Shown here piece after piece: positions 7,416 through 15,588 of a stretch of 64,000 nt of DNA. The notes beneath the pieces were generated by a model. That model ran no database searches, had not been told where the DNA came from, and worked only from the letters and a program-made list of their open reading frames with translations. The stretch covers positions 1,240,001-1,304,000 of the forward strand of contig NZ_ASWD01000001.1 of assembly GCF_000407485.1 (NCBI RefSeq), written 5' to 3'. The DNA comes from Enterococcus pallens ATCC BAA-351 (GTDB lineage Bacteria > Bacillota > Bacilli > Lactobacillales > Enterococcaceae). A program made the translations under genes and the position numbers. Position 1 is the first letter of the stretch. Each line of letters opens with the position of its first letter.

Positions 7416-8807
7416 ATGGAAAAAGAAGTCTTTGACAATGAAATCAAGCTGGAGAAAAAAGGATTAACCAAATTTTCAATAATGGCTTACGGCTTAGGGG
7501 ATTTAGCTAGTCAATTCGTTTGGACGTTTGTCGGCACTTATTTAACGGTTTTTTATACAGATATTGTCGGTTTAGCACCGATTGCAGTTTCCATGATTAT
7601 GTTGGTGGCTCGTTTATGGGATGGAATCAATGATCCGATTATGGGGATGATTGCAGAACGAACCCGCAGCAAGTTTGGTCGTTTCCGTCCATATATTGCT
7701 TTTGGTTCACCGTTTTTAGCACTATTTTCGGTATTGACCTTTACTGGTCCTTTTGGGAATGGGACTGCCGGAGTTATCTGGGCTGCAGTCATTTATATCA
7801 TTGCCGGCATGATTTACACTCTGGTGAATATTCCTTACGGTGCTCTGGCTGCAGTGATGAGCGAGGATGCCAATGAACGCAACCAATTAAATGCGTGGCG
7901 TTCGGTAGGAATGAATGTGGGTATGATTATTGTGAACTCACTGTCTTCGTTCATTATGCTAGCTTTTTCAGACGGTGCAAAGGTTGCGACAGGCCGCGGC
8001 TATTTTATGACTGCTTTGATTTATGCCGTTATTTCGATTCCGATGTGTTTTGCTGTATTCGTGACTTCCCGTGAAGTTGTGCAGCCGATGAAAAATGAAA
8101 AGAAGGTCCCTTTTAGTACGACGATTAAAAATGTTATTGGCAACAAATATTTAATGATCGTTTTCTTGATCATGATGCTGCAGATGACGGCTTTTATGGG
8201 ACGAATTGCGGTTACGACCTTTTATGTCATTTACTGTTTAGGCGCCTTTACTTTAATTGCGCTATTAATGACGATTCCGTCTATTGGCGGTGCAGTATGT
8301 TCCCTAGCAATCGTTCCGCTCGTTCGCAAGTTTGGCAAGCGTAATGTATTAATGGTTTCCTTGATCCTGCAAGGAATTGGCTTGTTAGTTGTATATTTTG
8401 CTGACTTTGACAATCTGCCAATGATTATTGCTGGGCATGTCATTTTTGGATTGTTTAATATGGGCTTTCCCATCTCCTTGTCGCTGGTTTCCGACTCGGT
8501 GGATTATCAAGAATTAAAATCTGGTGTTCGGACAGATGGTACCGCATATGCTACGTATGGTTTAGCAACGAAAATTGGAAATGCTTTAGGTGCTTCTGTT
8601 GGTATTATGCTGCTGCACAGCTTTGGCTATCAGGCCAACATGGAGCAGACCGCAGCTACCAAGGATGGAATCAACCTAGTGGTTAACCTAATTCCGGCAA
8701 TTCTTTTCTTTTTAGCAGCTATTGCCTGTTTGCTATGGAACCTAAGCGATCAGGATACGGATGATATTCGGAAACAATTGGATGAAAAACGCGCAGCAAA
8801 GCAATAA
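7416..8807 (+). CDS. GPH-family (MFS) glycoside:cation symporter
   Basis: A 463-residue protein with about 12 hydrophobic segments. It has the family signatures of glycoside-pentoside-hexuronide symporters: 'ARLWDGINDPIMG' (around residues 65-77), 'RFGRFRPY'-like 'KFGRFRPYI', and the later 'YQELKSGVRTDGTAY' block. It imports a sugar or glycoside with a cation and does not phosphorylate it. A good AGGAGG-like site (GGGAGG) precedes the ATG. It is the first gene of the putative C-glycoside operon, so the transported substrate is probably the glycoside that the following enzymes oxidise and cleave. The substrate is inferred only from context. Confidence 0.88.
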   Translation: MEKEVFDNEIKLEKKGLTKFSIMAYGLGDLASQFVWTFVGTYLTVFYTDIVGLAPIAVSMIMLVARLWDGINDPIMGMIAERTRSKFGRFRPYIAFGSPFLALFSVLTFTGPFGNGTAGVIWAAVIYIIAGMIYTLVNIPYGALAAVMSEDANERNQLNAWRSVGMNVGMIIVNSLSSFIMLAFSDGAKVATGRGYFMTALIYAVISIPMCFAVFVTSREVVQPMKNEKKVPFSTTIKNVIGNKYLMIVFLIMMLQMTAFMGRIAVTTFYVIYCLGAFTLIALLMTIPSIGGAVCSLAIVPLVRKFGKRNVLMVSLILQGIGLLVVYFADFDNLPMIIAGHVIFGLFNMGFPISLSLVSDSVDYQELKSGVRTDGTAYATYGLATKIGNALGASVGIMLLHSFGYQANMEQTAATKDGINLVVNLIPAILFFLAAIACLLWNLSDQDTDDIRKQLDEKRAAKQ

Positions 8808-8961
8808 ACAACGAAAAAGTATGGTTTAATTTTGCACAAAAATAATTTGTGCATCACCAAACACAAAAATGTATCATCTTTTCTTTTGGCAGGTGACGAG
8901 TGTTTCTGTCTGCTCCACAGTAAACTAATCATTGTAAGCGATACCTAGTAAGAACAGCTGA

Positions 8962-8981
8962 CCCGGTGGTTTTCCACCGGG
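8962..8981 (+). other. Intercistronic stem-loop before the first oxidoreductase
   Basis: CCCGGTGG / CCACCGGG with a TTTT loop, an 8-bp GC-rich stem with no T tract, 10 bp before AAGGAGG. It is not a terminator by sequence. It could stabilise or process the operon mRNA. A weak cre-like TGTAAGCGATACC lies upstream near 8935-8947. Confidence 0.5.
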
Positions 8982-9004
8982 CAGTACAACAAGGAGGAAA
9001 TCTA

Positions 9005-10099
9005 GTGAAAAAATTGAAATTTGGCATTATCGGGTGTGGCGGCATTGCCAATCAAAAACATTTGCCAGCCTTGGCGAAATTAGCTGATCAAGTAGAATTA
9101 GTGGCTTTTTGCGACACGATCATTGAACGGGCGGAAGCAGCAGCTGCAACTTATGGAACAGCCGACGCGTTAGTTACAGCGGATTATCAAGAGGTAGTTA
9201 AACAAAAAGACATCGATGTGATTCATGTTTTAACCCCGAATGTTTCCCACTCGGAAATTACCGTGGCTTCTTTAGAAGGCGGCAAGCATGTGATGTGTGA
9301 AAAACCGATGGCGATTAATTATGCAGAAGCTAAAAAAATGCTGGATGCAGCCAACCGAACCGGAAAAAAATTAACCATTGGCTATCAAAACCGTTTCCGG
9401 GCAGATTCATTGGCGACCTACGAGGCCTGCAGCAAGGGTGAACTAGGAGAAATTTACTTCGCCAAAGCCCATGCCATCCGTCGCAAAGGTGTGCCAACTT
9501 GGGGAGTATTCCCGGATAAAGCGAAACAAGGCGGCGGACCGCTGATTGATATTGGAACGCATGCACTGGATCTGACCTTGTGGTATATGAACAACTACAA
9601 ACCCAAAATGGTCTTAGGCTCTACTTATCAAAAATTGAAGGACAATCCGATGGGCAACATGTTTGGCCCGTGGGACCCAGAAAGCTTTGAAACGGAAGAT
9701 TCAGCCTTTGGGTTAATTAAAATGGAAAATGGCGCCACTATTTTCTTAGAAGCGGCATGGGCCTTGAACATGATCAATCCGAAAGAAGCGCAGGTGACCT
9801 TATGCGGAACCGAGGGGGGAGCAGAAATGTTTGGCAAGGCCTTTTTGGATCAAGGCTATGTGGTCTTCAATCAGGCAGCCCATAATCAGCTGGAGCAAAC
9901 CCAACCCTCTGATGCGGGTGGCGTTTTCGGCTTTGAAGGCAGCAGCTTAGAGCAAAAGGATGCCGAGGCTAAACAATGGGTAGAAGCCATTTTAAATGAT
10001 ACCGAACCTTTAGTGAAACCAGAACAAGCTATTGTGGTAACACAAATTTTGGAAGCCATTTACCAATCCGCTGAAACGGGGAAAGTTGTAGAGCTGTAA
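9005..10099 (+). CDS. Gfo/Idh/MocA-family oxidoreductase, candidate 3-dehydrogenase for a glycoside
   Basis: 364 residues from the GTG at 9005, which has AAGGAGG 8 nt upstream. An in-frame ATG-side extension to 8966 would run through the hairpin and lacks a ribosome site. The Rossmann motif GIIGCGGIA is at residues 7-15, the catalytic EKP at 99-101, and 'DIGTHALD' (Asp182, His186) completes the usual active site. Such enzymes oxidise a sugar hydroxyl with NAD(P). The puerarin C-deglycosylation enzyme DgpA belongs to this family and makes the 3-keto glycoside. Placed directly before the two deglycosidase-like subunits, this gene is the likely oxidation step; the actual substrate is unproven. 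Confidence 0.85.
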   Translation: MKKLKFGIIGCGGIANQKHLPALAKLADQVELVAFCDTIIERAEAAAATYGTADALVTADYQEVVKQKDIDVIHVLTPNVSHSEITVASLEGGKHVMCEKPMAINYAEAKKMLDAANRTGKKLTIGYQNRFRADSLATYEACSKGELGEIYFAKAHAIRRKGVPTWGVFPDKAKQGGGPLIDIGTHALDLTLWYMNNYKPKMVLGSTYQKLKDNPMGNMFGPWDPESFETEDSAFGLIKMENGATIFLEAAWALNMINPKEAQVTLCGTEGGAEMFGKAFLDQGYVVFNQAAHNQLEQTQPSDAGGVFGFEGSSLEQKDAEAKQWVEAILNDTEPLVKPEQAIVVTQILEAIYQSAETGKVVEL

Positions 10100-10109
10100 G
10101 TACAATTGT

Positions 10110-10134
10110 CGGATGAGCGGTCGCCGCTCGTCCG
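10110..10134 (+). other. Intercistronic stem-loop before the deglycosidase subunit genes
   Basis: CGGATGAGCGG / CCGCTCGTCCG with a TCG loop, an 11-bp stem with one G-T wobble and no T run, 11 bp past the oxidoreductase stop. Like the hairpin at 8962-8981 it lies between genes of one operon, so mRNA stability or differential expression is more likely than termination. Confidence 0.5.
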
Positions 10135-10159
10135 TAAATAGAAAATAGGAGGACCAATC

Positions 10160-11182
10160 ATGTCACGAATTAAAACAGCCGTTAGTTTATATAGTTTGCA
10201 GGATGAATACTTGAATCACCGCATGAATCTGGATGATTTAATGCAATTTTTAAAAGAAAACCAGGTGGAGGGTGTCGAAATTTTACCCGATCAAATGATC
10301 AAAAATGCCCCCCATCCTAGCGAAGAAGCGGTCGCTCATTGGCAGGAATTGCTGGCAGAAACAGGGATCACACCGGTGATTGCCGATGTCTTTTTGAACA
10401 CCAATCTGTACAACAACCGCAGCTTGACTAAGCGGGAATGCATTGATTTGTTAATCGAAGAAATCAAACAAGCCCATCGTTTAGGCTTCAAATTGATTCG
10501 TTTAGTTTCAATGGTGCCTTATTGGGTATGTGAACCGCTGCTGCCTTATTGCCAACAATATGATGTCACAATCGCACTGGAGATTCATGCCGGGATGGCC
10601 TTTGACGAACCGGAAACCTTGCACTTTATTGAAGAAATGAAGCGGCTTGATTCACCATACATCGGCTTAGTCATTGATACGGGTATCTTTTGTCAAAAAT
10701 TCCCGCGGGTGGTCGTTAATTATGAGCTGAATAACGGTGCCAGTCCAGAAATGTTTGCTTATTTGGACGAATTGTTTGCTCAAGGCACAGATTTGCATCG
10801 GGCGATGAAAGAAAACAACGGCGAATTTCCTGAGGCGTTCAAAAAGGTCATCAAAACCAAAGAAGACCAAATGTTTTCTCATTTGTGCGACGGCTACGAA
10901 AACTATCCCTTCAGCGTGTTGGATGAGTACATGCCTTACATTAAGCATTTCCACTTCAAGATGTTTGAAATGACGCCGGAAGGTCCTGAATATTCCATGG
11001 ACTACAAAGCACTGCTGGAATACTTGCACGAAAAGAATTACGACGGATATGTCGCTACCGAGTATGAAGGCAATCGTTTCACCCTGCCAGGAACACCCAT
11101 GCAGGAAAAAGAACAGGTAGCAGCTAATCAACAGTATTTGCGGGCTTGCCTGAAGGAAATTCAAGGATCGGAGGAAGCATAG
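10160..11182 (+). CDS. TIM-barrel protein resembling C-glycoside deglycosidase alpha subunit (sugar phosphate isomerase/epimerase family)
   Basis: 340 residues. The fold is that of xylose-isomerase-like TIM barrels. Likely metal ligands in the usual order are Glu141 ('ALEIHAG'), Asp173 ('LVIDTG'), His263/His265 ('KHFHFK') and Glu301 ('ATEYEG'). The next gene starts 1 bp after its stop and encodes a small DUF6379-like protein. In the known enzymes (DgpB/DgpC of strain PUE, CarB/CarC and relatives) one TIM-barrel and one small beta-sandwich subunit form the complex that breaks the C-C bond of 3-keto C-glycosides. The paired arrangement is the main evidence. An ordinary keto-sugar isomerase is the alternative. 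Confidence 0.75.
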   Translation: MSRIKTAVSLYSLQDEYLNHRMNLDDLMQFLKENQVEGVEILPDQMIKNAPHPSEEAVAHWQELLAETGITPVIADVFLNTNLYNNRSLTKRECIDLLIEEIKQAHRLGFKLIRLVSMVPYWVCEPLLPYCQQYDVTIALEIHAGMAFDEPETLHFIEEMKRLDSPYIGLVIDTGIFCQKFPRVVVNYELNNGASPEMFAYLDELFAQGTDLHRAMKENNGEFPEAFKKVIKTKEDQMFSHLCDGYENYPFSVLDEYMPYIKHFHFKMFEMTPEGPEYSMDYKALLEYLHEKNYDGYVATEYEGNRFTLPGTPMQEKEQVAANQQYLRACLKEIQGSEEA

Positions 11183-11183
11183 C

Positions 11184-11573
11184 ATGTTTGATAATAATGT
11201 ATTCAAAAAAGACAGCTGCAAAAATATTGAAGAAAACGGGGCAGTTATCGGCTACGAGCTGCAAACCTTAATTACCTATTATCGTGGAATTCCCTTATCC
11301 ATGGTGGAATTCATCAAAGTAGCAGTAGATGGCGTGGAAGAATCCGCTGATGCAATCCAGCTTTCGATTGATCAGGAAGATTGGTTTACATTAAGTGAAG
11401 CGGCTACCGTGACAACCTACAAATGGGAATATGGCGAACCATTGTACATTCGTGTATTAAAACCAGGTGGATTGTCACATGGAGAGCATCAGGTTGCTTT
11501 GACGGTAGCCACCAGAACTGCCTACATACCTGTACCGCTGGTAGGAGTGAAGGAACGAGCTGTGACAGTTTAA
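11184..11573 (+). CDS. DUF6379-like small protein, candidate C-glycoside deglycosidase beta subunit
   Basis: 129 residues with no signal peptide or membrane segment. It is predicted to be mostly beta-strand. The blocks 'ITYYRGIPLSMVEFIKVAVDG' (11275-11337), 'WFTLSEA' and 'GGLSHGEHQVALTV' resemble the beta-subunit family found next to the alpha subunit in C-glycoside deglycosidase loci. A GGAGG site lies within the end of the preceding gene and the coding regions are 1 bp apart, so synthesis is probably coupled in equal amounts. The assignment rests on remembered family features and strict gene pairing. Confidence 0.7.
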   Translation: MFDNNVFKKDSCKNIEENGAVIGYELQTLITYYRGIPLSMVEFIKVAVDGVEESADAIQLSIDQEDWFTLSEAATVTTYKWEYGEPLYIRVLKPGGLSHGEHQVALTVATRTAYIPVPLVGVKERAVTV

Positions 11574-11589
11574 GAAAAGGGGAAAAACG

Positions 11590-12645
11590 ATGTTAACGAT
11601 TGGAATTATCGGGTACGGCTTCATGGGACAGACCCATGGTGAGACCTTAAAAAAATTAGATTATGCTAAATTGGCAGCGGTGTGTGATATTAATCAAGAT
11701 CAGCTGAAGGAAGTACCAGCTGACGTGAAGACTTTTTTGAAGGCAGACCAGCTGTTAGCGGAAGAGGACATTAATACAGTCATCCTCGCTGTGCCCAACC
11801 ATTTGCATTTAGACATGGTGAAAAAAGCTGCGGCTGCCCAAAAAGATATTATTTTGGAAAAACCAGCAGCAATGAACGGGGAAGAATTTGAAGAAATGAT
11901 GGCTGTTACCGAAGCAACCGGTGTTCGTTTTACCATTCATCATCAGCGCCGCTGGGACAAAGACTACCGCTTAATGAAGGAAGTGGTGGAAAGCCAAACC
12001 TTAGGCGATATTTACACAATCAAAAACTCCTTGTACGGCTTCAACGGCAACATGCACGACTGGCATATCTATCCAGAATTTGGCGGCGGCATGCTGTATG
12101 ACTGGGGTGTGCATTTATTGGACCAGATGCTGTGGATGATTCCCGGCAAGCTGAAGACGGTTTACGCAGATGTCCGCAATGTCATTAATCAAAATGTAGA
12201 TGATTATTTCAATATTCAGTTGTATTTTGACAGCGGCATTACCGGTCAGGTGGAATTAGGTACTTATTTCTTAAAGGATGAACCTAGTTGGTTTGAACGT
12301 CATTGGTTTGTAGGAGGCAACAAAGGCAGTGCTTATGTGGACGGCTTCAATCCTCAAGGAAATATCGTGCGTACCAGTCAGCTGTTGACCAATGTTCCCG
12401 GCAAAATTACGATGACCGCCGCTGGTCCGACCCGCTCCTTTGGTCCACCGCCAGAAGGTCGTCTTGTAACGGAAGACTTGCCAGATGTGACGGTGAACCA
12501 TCGAATGTTCTTTGATCATTATCAAAAATATGTCGCCGGCGAAGAGGAGCTGGTGGTGAAGCCGACAGAAATTTTGCGTTTGATGAAGCTGTTGGATGCT
12601 GTTCGGGAGTCTGCCCGAACTCATCGCTCAGTTGATTTTGAATAG
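11590..12645 (+). CDS. Second Gfo/Idh/MocA-family oxidoreductase of the operon
   Basis: 351 residues. Rossmann motif GIIGYGFMG at residues 5-13, EKP at 90-92, and 'YDWGVHLLDQ' (Asp171, His175). It is clearly diverged from the paralogue encoded at 9005, so it is not a recent duplicate. In a 3-keto-sugar pathway a second oxidoreductase is needed to reduce the released keto sugar back to a normal hexose, regenerating NAD(P); alternatively it oxidises a different class of glycoside. AAAAGGGG precedes the ATG. Confidence 0.85.
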   Translation: MLTIGIIGYGFMGQTHGETLKKLDYAKLAAVCDINQDQLKEVPADVKTFLKADQLLAEEDINTVILAVPNHLHLDMVKKAAAAQKDIILEKPAAMNGEEFEEMMAVTEATGVRFTIHHQRRWDKDYRLMKEVVESQTLGDIYTIKNSLYGFNGNMHDWHIYPEFGGGMLYDWGVHLLDQMLWMIPGKLKTVYADVRNVINQNVDDYFNIQLYFDSGITGQVELGTYFLKDEPSWFERHWFVGGNKGSAYVDGFNPQGNIVRTSQLLTNVPGKITMTAAGPTRSFGPPPEGRLVTEDLPDVTVNHRMFFDHYQKYVAGEEELVVKPTEILRLMKLLDAVRESARTHRSVDFE

Positions 12646-12660
12646 AAAGAAGGAAAAAAG

Positions 12661-13572
12661 ATGCAATTAGGACTGGTTTCGGCCATTTTAGACCAAAGTG
12701 ATTTTTATGAAATGATTGATATTGTGGCGGAAAACGGCTTGGAATGTGTCGAGGTAGCTTGCTGGCCCGCGGGCAAAGCCGAACGTCGTTATGCAGGGGT
12801 CTCTCATATTGACACGGAAAATTTAACCAAAGAAATCGCCGAAAAGTACAAAGCCTACGCAGCCGAAAAACAGGTAGCTCTTTCAGCTTTGGCCTATTAT
12901 CCCAACCCATTAGATGAAGATTTAGCCAAACGAGAACAGGTAATCCAACATTTGTATTCCGTGATTGATGCAGCTAAACTGCTGGATGTGAATCTAGTGA
13001 CCACCTTCATTGGTCGGATGCCCAGCAAGTCTGTATCTGAGAATCTAAAAGAGATGGTTAAGGTCTGGCAGCCGCTGTTGGCACATGCTGAAAAGCAGCA
13101 GGTGAGAATCGCAATTGAGAATTGTCCGATGCTGTTTACGGAAGACGAGTGGCCTGGCGGACAGAACTTAATGACAACGCCCGCTTTATTTAGAAAAATT
13201 TTCACCCTGCTGGACAGCGACTATTTAGGCTTGAATTACGATCCGTCTCATTTTGTTTGGCAACAAATGGATTATCTTGCACCTATCTATGAGTTCAAGG
13301 ACAAGCTGTTTCATATTCACTACAAAGACATCAAGCTGTATTGGAACAAATTGCAGGAAGTAGGTATTATGGCAACCCCGTTAGAATATATGTCACCCAA
13401 GCTGCCTGGTTTAGGGGATGTGGATTGGGGCAAATACGTTTCGGCCTTGACTGATGTGGGCTATAACGGCTATACCTGTATTGAAGTAGAGGATCGTGCG
13501 TACGAGTCCGATTACGTCGATGTGCAACGCTCCATTAAGCAAAGCACCCATTATTTGCGGAATTTTGTTTAG
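12661..13572 (+). CDS. TIM-barrel sugar phosphate isomerase/epimerase family protein
   Basis: 303 residues. Metal ligands expected for this family are visible: Glu153 ('AIENC'), Asp194 ('NYDPSH'), His220 ('FHIHYKD') and Glu275 ('CIEVED'). These are the full set of a hydroxypyruvate-isomerase/epimerase-like barrel. It starts 15 bp after the preceding oxidoreductase with AGAAGGA upstream. Its likely role is to isomerise or epimerise the keto sugar released by the deglycosidase-like pair. It has no adjacent small DUF6379-type partner, unlike the barrel encoded at 10160. Confidence 0.82.
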   Translation: MQLGLVSAILDQSDFYEMIDIVAENGLECVEVACWPAGKAERRYAGVSHIDTENLTKEIAEKYKAYAAEKQVALSALAYYPNPLDEDLAKREQVIQHLYSVIDAAKLLDVNLVTTFIGRMPSKSVSENLKEMVKVWQPLLAHAEKQQVRIAIENCPMLFTEDEWPGGQNLMTTPALFRKIFTLLDSDYLGLNYDPSHFVWQQMDYLAPIYEFKDKLFHIHYKDIKLYWNKLQEVGIMATPLEYMSPKLPGLGDVDWGKYVSALTDVGYNGYTCIEVEDRAYESDYVDVQRSIKQSTHYLRNFV

Positions 13573-13584
13573 CAGGTGAGGTAA

Positions 13585-14565
13585 ATGAAAAATAGACAAA
13601 AAATACTCGGTATTGATATTGGCGGCACCAGTGTCAAATTCGCTTTGATGGATGTACTAGGAAATATCGAAAAAAAGTGGACAATTCCCACGGACATCTC
13701 AGAACGAGGCGCTAAGATTCCAGGAGATATTTGTACATCTGTCCGTAGGGTTCTAGGCGATCAACAAATAAAGGAAGTATCTGGCATCGGGATCGGAGTG
13801 CCCGGACCTATTTCGCCGGATGGTCATACAGTGGTTCGAGCGGTTAATCTGGATTGGGAAGAAGTGCCCTTAAAAAAGATTATCCAGCAAGAACTCGGTG
13901 TGGATACCTGCCTGCTAAACGATGCCAATGCAGCCGCTTTAGGAGAAATGTGGCAGGGAGCGGCTAAAGGCAAATCCAATTTGTTGTTTGTCACTTTAGG
14001 GACAGGTGTCGGCGGTGGAATTGTTTTAAATGGAGAAGTTTTGAACGGCTGTCATTCTGCCGGCGGGGAAATTGGGCATATCCCGGTTCGTTCTGAGGAA
14101 GATCGCTTGTGCGGCTGCGGCGGTCGTAATTGTTTGGAAACCTTCGCTTCGGCCACCGGCTTGTCTTACAGTATGAAAAAGAAATTAAAGGAGTGCAATG
14201 AGCGCTGGCCACAAGTAACACCACCGCTGATTTTTGCCAAAGCTGCTGAAGGTCATTCTGCCGCGCAGCAAGTCTTGGAAGAATTTGTCGACATTTTAGG
14301 TCAGGCGATTGCCGGAATTCTGAACACGATTGATGTGGAGGAAGTGGTGATTGGCGGCGGACTTTCAGAAGCAGGTGCTGACTTAATCGACCCGCTGACG
14401 GCGAAAATCAATCAGTATGCTTTCCCGCAAATTCGCGGACAGATCTCAGTGAAGAAGGCCGAATTAGGCAATGATGCGGGAATCTATGGTGCGGTCTACG
14501 CCCATTCATTTATAAAAAACCTTCAAGAGGGGGAATGCGATGGATTAATCGTTAAAAACGTTTAG
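13585..14565 (+). CDS. ROK-family sugar kinase (glucokinase-like)
   Basis: 326 residues. The ATP-binding 'GIDIGGTSVKFAL' is at residues 9-21, sugar-binding blocks are 'LLNDANAAALGE' and 'GTGVGGG', and the ROK zinc motif reads 'CGCGGRNCLE'. It phosphorylates a free hexose, most likely glucose. As the last gene of the operon it would trap the recovered sugar as the 6-phosphate. This fits a non-PTS importer and intracellular glycoside cleavage. GAGGT lies before the ATG. Confidence 0.9.
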   Translation: MKNRQKILGIDIGGTSVKFALMDVLGNIEKKWTIPTDISERGAKIPGDICTSVRRVLGDQQIKEVSGIGIGVPGPISPDGHTVVRAVNLDWEEVPLKKIIQQELGVDTCLLNDANAAALGEMWQGAAKGKSNLLFVTLGTGVGGGIVLNGEVLNGCHSAGGEIGHIPVRSEEDRLCGCGGRNCLETFASATGLSYSMKKKLKECNERWPQVTPPLIFAKAAEGHSAAQQVLEEFVDILGQAIAGILNTIDVEEVVIGGGLSEAGADLIDPLTAKINQYAFPQIRGQISVKKAELGNDAGIYGAVYAHSFIKNLQEGECDGLIVKNV

Positions 14566-14680
14566 TCTTCACCCTGCTAAATGGGCAGAGCCATTAAAAA
14601 AATATACAGAAGAAGACATCTTGGGCAGCTCCTGCTAGGAACGCTCAGGGTGTCTGTTTATCATGAGATTCGATGGAATA

Positions 14681-14724
14681 AAAACCCAATTAACGAAAGA
14701 TGTTTCTTCTGTTAACTGGGTTTT
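14681..14724. terminator. Bidirectional terminator between the ROK kinase operon and deoC
   Basis: AAAACCCAATTAAC (14681-14694) pairs with GTTAACTGGGTTTT (14711-14724), with A and T runs giving termination on both strands. The 115 bp between the kinase stop and this hairpin contain no gene I can recognise. Confidence 0.8.
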
Positions 14725-14730
14725 CTACTA

Positions 14731-15432
14731 TTAAAGCGTTATCTCACCATTCGCGGCTTCTTCCTTCAAAGCATCAATGATAGCCATACCTGAACTAGTA
14801 CCAATGCGCTCTGCTCCGCAAGCCAGCATTTTCTTGAAGGTTTCGGCATCGCGGATACCGCCAGCAGCTTTGATCTTTACCTTTGGTCCCACCTGTTCCT
14901 TCATCAGTTTCACGTCTTCAAAAGTGGCCCCACTTGGAGCAAAGCCAGTAGATGTTTTAATGAAATCAGGCTCAACTTCTTTGGCAATGTGACATAGAGC
15001 GATTTTTTCTTCCTCTGTTAAATAGGCATTTTCAAAAATCACCTTTGAAATCACCTGGTTCTCACGGCAAACTGCTACGATTTGCTGCATTTCATCCTTT
15101 AAATAAGCCCAATTCTTGGCTTTTACTTCCGTTAGATTAATGACGTAATCGATTTCGGTGGCACCGATCTCGATAGCGTTTTTCGTTTCGAAAACCTTGA
15201 CAGCAATCGAAGTTTGACCGAGTGGGAAGCTGATGGCTGCGCCGATTGCGACATCGCTGTCAGCTAAATACTCGTGACAAAGTGCCGATTGCACTTGGTT
15301 GATGGCTACCATCTTAAAGTGATAAGCCTTCGCTTCCTCGCAAAGGGTCTTCATATCCTCTCTGGATGCATAAGGTTTTAAATTAGTGTGGTCAATCATT
15401 TGTGCTAACTGATCAATTGAATAAGTTGTCAT
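14731..15432 (-). CDS. DeoC/aldolase-family protein (2-deoxyribose-5-phosphate aldolase-like)
   Basis: 233 residues, class I aldolase TIM barrel. The Schiff-base lysine is Lys159 in 'FIKTSTGF', Lys188 is in 'KIKAAGGIR', and Asp95 is in 'EIDYVINL'. The strongly conserved early DeoC block 'VCVNP' is changed to 'VAINQ', so the substrate may not be deoxyribose 5-phosphate. It is divergent from a mannose-family PTS operon and shares an operator-like palindrome with it, which suggests it cleaves the phosphorylated product of that transporter. No nucleoside phosphorylase or deoxyribokinase is nearby. Confidence 0.8.
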   Translation of the reverse strand: MTTYSIDQLAQMIDHTNLKPYASREDMKTLCEEAKAYHFKMVAINQVQSALCHEYLADSDVAIGAAISFPLGQTSIAVKVFETKNAIEIGATEIDYVINLTEVKAKNWAYLKDEMQQIVAVCRENQVISKVIFENAYLTEEEKIALCHIAKEVEPDFIKTSTGFAPSGATFEDVKLMKEQVGPKVKIKAAGGIRDAETFKKMLACGAERIGTSSGMAIIDALKEEAANGEITL

Positions 15433-15448
15433 TCGTCTTCCTCCTTTT

Positions 15449-15576
15449 ATGTTATTACATAATACATCATAAGTCAGATTTTTAGCGATGTCAAGACAAA
15501 AAATATTTACATTTAGATGTTGACATCGCTTTCTAAGGAGGTTATTATTTGGTTAAGTTTTAAAATGTAATTACAT
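15449..15576. promoter_or_regulatory. Paired operators in the divergent deoC/PTS promoter region
   Basis: ATGTTATTACAT (15449-15460, near the aldolase start) and ATGTAATTACAT (15565-15576, just before the PTS EIIA gene) share the pattern ATGTNATTACAT; the second is a perfect palindrome. A further inverted repeat GATGT-tg-ACATC lies near 15515. One site in front of each divergent gene suggests a single dimeric repressor, probably the GntR protein encoded at the end of the PTS operon. Confidence 0.65.
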
Positions 15577-15588
15577 AAAAGGGAGCGG

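Noticed and set aside
10667-11221. 184-codon minus-strand frame antisense to the TIM-barrel and DUF6379-like genes
   Set aside because: It lies wholly opposite well-supported genes, has no ribosome site and no recognisable domain.
12407-12910. 167-codon minus-strand frame across two sugar enzymes
   Set aside because: Antisense to both genes, spans their junction, no ribosome site.
14566-14680. Possible structured RNA after the ROK kinase (CACCCTG...CAGGGTG pairing)
   Set aside because: Only short, widely spaced complementary pieces; no convincing helix or family.
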